Shown: positions 5,123 through 8,611 of the stretch, in pieces
Layout of the letters: every line of letters starts with the position of its first letter
Numbering within the stretch: position 1 is the stretch's first letter
Assembly (NCBI GenBank): GCA_034437315.1
Contig: DAOTUC010000055.1
Coordinates: 1-8,611 of the forward strand
DNA from: DSAR01 sp034437315
Lineage (GTDB): Bacteria; Chloroflexota; Anaerolineae; B4-G1
Direction: 5' to 3'
DNA: 8,611 bases
The notes under the pieces: generated by a model
What the model was told of the DNA's origin: nothing
The model's input: the letters and a program-made list of their open reading frames with translations, nothing else
Databases searched by the model: none
Position numbers and translations under genes: made by a program

Positions 5123-6619
5123 ATGATAGAGAGATTCAACATGATAATTTTAGAGTTAATAACGACGTTGCTCCAGGCGGGTTTGGGAAGCCTGGCAGCC
5201 TATCTGGCCGCACACGTGTTGTTGTGCCTGCTGCCGGCGTTCTTCATTGCCGGCGCGCTATCAGCGCTGATCCCCAAGGAGGCCATCACCAAGTATCTTG
5301 GCAGCGATGCGCCGAAATGGATTTCCTATCCAATGTCGGCGCTGGGCGGATTCGTGCTGGCCGTCTGTTCGTGCACGATTATGCCCCTCTTTGCCAGCAT
5401 CTATAAGAAAGGCGCCGGGCTGGGACCGGCCATCACGTTCCTCTTCGTCGGTCCGGCGGTGAATGTTCTGGCGATCACGCTCACCGGCGCGACGATCGGG
5501 ATGGACATCGCCGTGGCGCGGGTGATTCTTTCGGTCATCTTCGGCATTGGTATCGGGATGCTAATGGCCTGGTTCTTCCGTGAGGACGATCTAGCTCACA
5601 ACGAGGCAACCAATAGCAACCGCGTCTTCTCTCAGGGGGCCAGTGTGCCAATACGCACCTGGATATTCCTCTTCTTGCTGGTGGGCTTACTTATCGCCGG
5701 AACGCTAAAAGTAGACCTTCTATCGAAAAGTTACGCGACCTTCACAATTCCCGGATCGTGGGCCAGCTCATTACAGACTTGGCTGAACGGGATAGCGCCG
5801 CCGAATCCATCAATGGGCATTGAGGGCGTGAGCGTCCACGGCGTGTTTCTGATTGGCCTGCTTTTCCTCATCGCCGCCACGGCCTGGTTAGGGCTCAACG
5901 ATGTCGATCGGGGATTCAACCGCTGGACATACAGCGCCCTGGGCTTGATCACGCTGACCCTGCTGGCGGCTTCGTTCAACGTGACGGCGATCGCCAGTGG
6001 GCTCAGCATCGGCGTCTCTGGCCGGCTCATCGCTGATCTGCTGCTCATCGGAGCAGTCTGGTGGATGGCGACGAGCGCTTTCGACGCGTACGAGATACAG
6101 GAATGGCTGTGGGAGATGTGGCGCTTCGTCAAGCAGATCATTCCCTTGCTGATCTCCGGTGTATTCTTCGCCGGCATGGCGCGCGCCATCATACCCCGGA
6201 CGTGGATTGAGATTCTCGCCGGACAGAACACCGTCTGGGCCAATCTAGCGGGCGTACTGTTCGGGGTCTTTATGTACTTCCCCACACTGGTTGAGGTGCC
6301 CATCGCGCAGATGTTCCTGTCGTTGGGCATGCACCGCGGCGTTCTGCTGGCCTACCTGCTTGCCGATCCCGAACTGAGCCTGCAATCGATCCTGATCACC
6401 AACTCGGTCATCGGCCGGAAGAAGACGGCGGTTTACGTCGTGCTGGTGACTATCTTCAGCACGCTGTCCGGCTTGTTGTTTGGAAGCTGGCTGGAGGGGA
6501 TGAGCGGCTGGTTGATCGCAACGATTCTGGTTGGGTGTATCGCGGTGCTATTCATTCTGATGGTGTGGACCAGTCATCACCGCCGAAGCGTCATAGCGGG
6601 ACATCACACAACACATTGA
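5123..6619 (+). CDS. DUF318/ArsP-type permease (integral membrane efflux protein)
   Basis: This 498-residue, very hydrophobic protein belongs to the permease family that includes the organoarsenical exporter ArsP. Two homologous halves are separated by a variable region. The first half carries the hallmark AVCSCTIMPLFASIYKKGAG (80-99, with Cys82 and Cys84), followed by GPAITFLFVGPAVN (101-114). The second half has YFPTLVEVPIAQMF and ITNSVIGRKKT. The middle (about 155-325) adds hydrophobic segments and a loop containing NPSMGIEG. The tail is short and His-rich. The ATG at 5123 lies 14 bases after AGGAGG, which is long; ATG 5141 (residue 7) with AGAGAG at 5128-5133 is a possible alternative. 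Linkage to ArsR and a CPNC thioredoxin suggests export of a thiophilic metalloid or metal species, but the substrate cannot be read from the sequence. Confidence 0.87.
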   Translation: MIERFNMIILELITTLLQAGLGSLAAYLAAHVLLCLLPAFFIAGALSALIPKEAITKYLGSDAPKWISYPMSALGGFVLAVCSCTIMPLFASIYKKGAGLGPAITFLFVGPAVNVLAITLTGATIGMDIAVARVILSVIFGIGIGMLMAWFFREDDLAHNEATNSNRVFSQGASVPIRTWIFLFLLVGLLIAGTLKVDLLSKSYATFTIPGSWASSLQTWLNGIAPPNPSMGIEGVSVHGVFLIGLLFLIAATAWLGLNDVDRGFNRWTYSALGLITLTLLAASFNVTAIASGLSIGVSGRLIADLLLIGAVWWMATSAFDAYEIQEWLWEMWRFVKQIIPLLISGVFFAGMARAIIPRTWIEILAGQNTVWANLAGVLFGVFMYFPTLVEVPIAQMFLSLGMHRGVLLAYLLADPELSLQSILITNSVIGRKKTAVYVVLVTIFSTLSGLLFGSWLEGMSGWLIATILVGCIAVLFILMVWTSHHRRSVIAGHHTTH

Positions 6620-6764
6620 ACAGAAAATTCGTGGAAAGAGAAGCCAACGATCTAATCCGATTCCAGGAGATTGTGTGAAAAGCGATGATCAAAATTCGTA
6701 GGATTTATCGCCCGAAAATTGGGGATGTGGGTCGTTCGTATGGCAGTAGCCGGAGGGATGACCA

Positions 6765-7955
6765 ATGCATAAGGTAGGCCTTGATTCCCGAGGGCGCCTG
6801 ACGCTCCCGGAAGAGGTGCGTCGTCGCTATCGACTGGATGGCGGCGATGATTTTCTGCTGGAAAAGACCGAATCCGGCCTGGCGCTCCATCTCCTGCGGC
6901 CCGACGTGCGCAAGGTCTACCTGGAGCCGAGCACGCGCTGCAACCTGAACTGCCGCACCTGCGTGCGCAATGTGTGGGAGGATCCGCTGGAAGATATGAG
7001 CGCGGACACCTTCGAGCGCGTCCTGGACGGGCTGCAAGGCCTGCCCGACCTGCGCGAGGTGGTCTTCGGCGGCTACGGCGAGCCCTTCGCCCATCCCCGC
7101 ATCCTCGACTTCCTGGCGGCGGTCAAGGATCTGGGCGTGAAAATCGCCATCAGCACCAATGGCCTGCTGCTGGACGAGGCGCGGGCGCGGGCGCTGGTCG
7201 ATTTGGCGGTTGACGGGGTCACCGTCTCGCTCGACGGCGTCGATCCCGAGACCTACGCCGACGTGCGCCGGGGTGGCAATCTGCGGGCAGTGATGCAAAA
7301 CGTCGAGGCGCTCAACCAGATCAAGGCAGAGCGCGGAGCGACGCTCCCCCGCCTGGGGATCGAGTTCGTGGCTCTCAAGCAGAACGAGGCGCAGATCCCC
7401 GATCTGCCGGACGCGGCCCAGCGGTTGGGGGCCAACCGGGTGCTGGTGACCCACATCCTGCCGCACACGCCGGAGATGGCCGACGAGGCGCTCTACGGGC
7501 GAGATGAGCGCTCCCCTTTACCCGCCATACGTGGCTGGGCGGTCAAGAGCAGCGACTGGCTGCTGTGGGGCATCGTCGATCTCCCACGGATGAATTGGGG
7601 CGCGGAACGGCGCTGCCGCTTCGTGGGGAGCAACGCGCTGGTGGTGGGCTGGGACGGCGGCGTCAGCCCCTGCTACGCGCTCTCCCACTCCTACCCGTAC
7701 ACCATCTTCGGGCGGCGCAAGGAGGTCAGCCGCTACACTTTCGGCGACGTCAACGAGTGTGATCTGGCGGCGATCTGGATGTCCGATGATTACGTGCGCT
7801 TCCGCGCCGAGGTGCGCCGCTTCAACTTCCCCTCCTGCGTGGATTGCGATCTGCGCGACACCTGCGACATCGCCGAATCGAACGATGGCTGCTGGGGCTG
7901 GTGTCCCTCCTGCGCCGACTGTCTGTGGGCCCAGGACATCGTGCGCTGTCCGTAA
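6765..7955 (+). CDS. Radical SAM/SPASM protein, tungsten-cofactor oxidoreductase maturase type
   Basis: This 396-residue protein has three parts. Residues 1-45 look like an AbrB/SpoVT-type swapped-hairpin element (DSRGRLTLPEEVRRRY). The radical SAM core carries the [4Fe-4S]-binding CxxxCxxC (Cys59, Cys63, Cys66), GGYGEP (102-107) for SAM binding, and STNG at 130-133. The C-terminal part is a cysteine-rich SPASM-like domain: Cys284, Cys303, CVDCDLRDTC (358-367), then CWGWCPSCADCLW (376-388) and the terminal RCP. The PSCADCLW...RCP ending and the N-terminal hairpin match my memory of the maturases encoded with tungsten-dependent aldehyde ferredoxin oxidoreductases. The likely job is maturation or cofactor modification of such an enzyme. 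No oxidoreductase gene is in this window. GGAGGG at 6752-6757 sets the start. Confidence 0.78.
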   Translation: MHKVGLDSRGRLTLPEEVRRRYRLDGGDDFLLEKTESGLALHLLRPDVRKVYLEPSTRCNLNCRTCVRNVWEDPLEDMSADTFERVLDGLQGLPDLREVVFGGYGEPFAHPRILDFLAAVKDLGVKIAISTNGLLLDEARARALVDLAVDGVTVSLDGVDPETYADVRRGGNLRAVMQNVEALNQIKAERGATLPRLGIEFVALKQNEAQIPDLPDAAQRLGANRVLVTHILPHTPEMADEALYGRDERSPLPAIRGWAVKSSDWLLWGIVDLPRMNWGAERRCRFVGSNALVVGWDGGVSPCYALSHSYPYTIFGRRKEVSRYTFGDVNECDLAAIWMSDDYVRFRAEVRRFNFPSCVDCDLRDTCDIAESNDGCWGWCPSCADCLWAQDIVRCP

Positions 7956-8053
7956 CCCTCGGACGCATGATCAATGTCCGCGGTCACTGGGCGGGATGGT
8001 TTTCAGCCGCGTCGCTCTACACGAATTTACGAATTGGCTCTACGGGAGGTTCT

Positions 8054-8611
8054 ATGTCTAAACGACACGTCACGATACGTACAATCCTATTGATACTGCT
8101 CGTCTCGACCTGGTCAACTTGGTGCGCGCCGCGCACGAAGGCGCAACAAGAGCCAGTGGTGCGCGCCGTGCTCTTCTGGGCCGAGAGCTGTCCCCATTGC
8201 CACGATGTGATGGATCACGTCATCCCGCCGCTGGAGGAGGAATACGGCGATCAATTGGAGGTACGCACCATCGAGATCTCCGACCCGGATAACTACCCGC
8301 TGTGGGTGGCGGCGATGGAGGCGTTCCAGGTGCCGCCGGGAAGTCAGGGAGTGCCGATGCTGTTCATCGGGGACACGGTGCTGGTCGGCTCGCGAGAGAT
8401 TCCCGAGCAGCTTCCAGGGCTGATTGAGCAGCACCTGGCAGCCGGCGGCGTGGATTACCCAGACGTTCCGGGGTTAAAGGATGCGCCAGAGCCGGTGCTT
8501 GAAGCGACCGCCGGCCCGCCCCGGTCGGTGGTTCAGATGTATTTCTTCTACGACCGCCTGTGCGGGGAATGCGTGCTGGTGGAAGAGGAGGTCTTGGCTC
8601 CCCTGAAGGAG
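8054..8611 (+). CDS. Exported double thioredoxin-like protein, partial (runs off window)
   Basis: An open frame of 186 codons starts at ATG 8054, after GGGAGG (8044-8049), and continues past the window end without a stop. Residues 1-31 form a signal peptide: a basic start, a hydrophobic core IRTILLILLVSTW and an Ala-x-type cleavage site near TKAQQ. The first domain has CPHC (46-49) in FWAESCPHC and the cis-proline GVP (99-101), as in thioredoxin and DsbA-like proteins. A linker with PDVPGL (136-141) leads to a second domain with strand VVQMYFFY and another CxxC (Cys170, Cys173). It acts outside the cytoplasmic membrane in disulfide exchange. Its role beside the radical SAM gene is unclear. 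Confidence 0.82.
   Translation, partial: MSKRHVTIRTILLILLVSTWSTWCAPRTKAQQEPVVRAVLFWAESCPHCHDVMDHVIPPLEEEYGDQLEVRTIEISDPDNYPLWVAAMEAFQVPPGSQGVPMLFIGDTVLVGSREIPEQLPGLIEQHLAAGGVDYPDVPGLKDAPEPVLEATAGPPRSVVQMYFFYDRLCGECVLVEEEVLAPLKE

Noticed and set aside
6620..6764. Promoter or terminator between permease and radical SAM genes
   Set aside because: AAAATTCGT occurs twice (6624-6632 and 6691-6699), but no well-spaced -35/-10 pair or convincing hairpin with a T tract was found.
6705..7466. Minus-strand open frame (253 codons) opposite the radical SAM gene
   Set aside because: The plus-strand protein has all catalytic motifs; the antisense product shows no family features.
7956..8053. Terminator or regulatory hairpin between the radical SAM and thioredoxin-like genes
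   Set aside because: Only a 5-bp stem (CGGAC 7960-7964 with GTCCG 7976-7980) and loose GCGG/CCGC pairing are seen, with no T run; too weak to call.

Overview
The window is a high-GC bacterial segment. It carries a compact plus-strand operon of thiol-, lipoyl- and metal-related genes beside an ArsR-type regulator, followed by a second, unrelated-looking set of genes. The protein styles (GcvH-like and Lpd pair, DGC-domain proteins, small CPNC thioredoxin, DUF318-type permease, tungsten-enzyme radical SAM maturase, exported CxxC protein) recall Chloroflexota or another deep-branching anaerobic or thermophilic bacterium. That placement is inference from family resemblance only.

Region 1 (1-970) is more AT-rich than the rest. 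Two nearly identical copies of a MITE-like element (about 143 bp when complete; the first is cut by the window edge) flank a small arsR gene in the same orientation. The 14-bp word that forms the element's ends also occurs alone at 204-217. arsR has a consensus -35 box, an AT-rich leader and a good intrinsic terminator. The second element lies directly upstream of the main operon.

Region 2 (971-5042) is a tightly packed operon: a small zinc-ribbon protein, a dihydrolipoamide dehydrogenase (Lpd), a GcvH-like lipoyl carrier protein, two different DGC-domain cysteine proteins, an OsmC-family protein and a small CPNC thioredoxin. Four of the junctions overlap (17, 4, 8 and 1 bp). A possible internal promoter precedes the thioredoxin. 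None of the other glycine-cleavage proteins (P or T) is present, so the lipoyl protein and Lpd probably serve a dedicated redox or sulfur/metalloid chemistry.

Region 3 (5043-6619) is a DUF318/ArsP-type permease. It is preceded by a striking structured leader in which a long stem pairs with the Shine-Dalgarno-like AGGAGG and two internal segments can pair in alternative ways.

Region 4 (6620-8611) holds a radical SAM/SPASM protein resembling the maturase of tungsten-cofactor oxidoreductases, with an AbrB-like N-terminus. After it comes the start of an exported double-CxxC thioredoxin-like protein that runs off the window.

Working model (inference): Lpd uses NADH to keep the lipoyl arm of the GcvH-like protein reduced. 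That arm, together with the DGC, OsmC and thioredoxin proteins, handles a soft metal, metalloid or sulfur species that the permease exports, under control of the cysteine-bearing ArsR.
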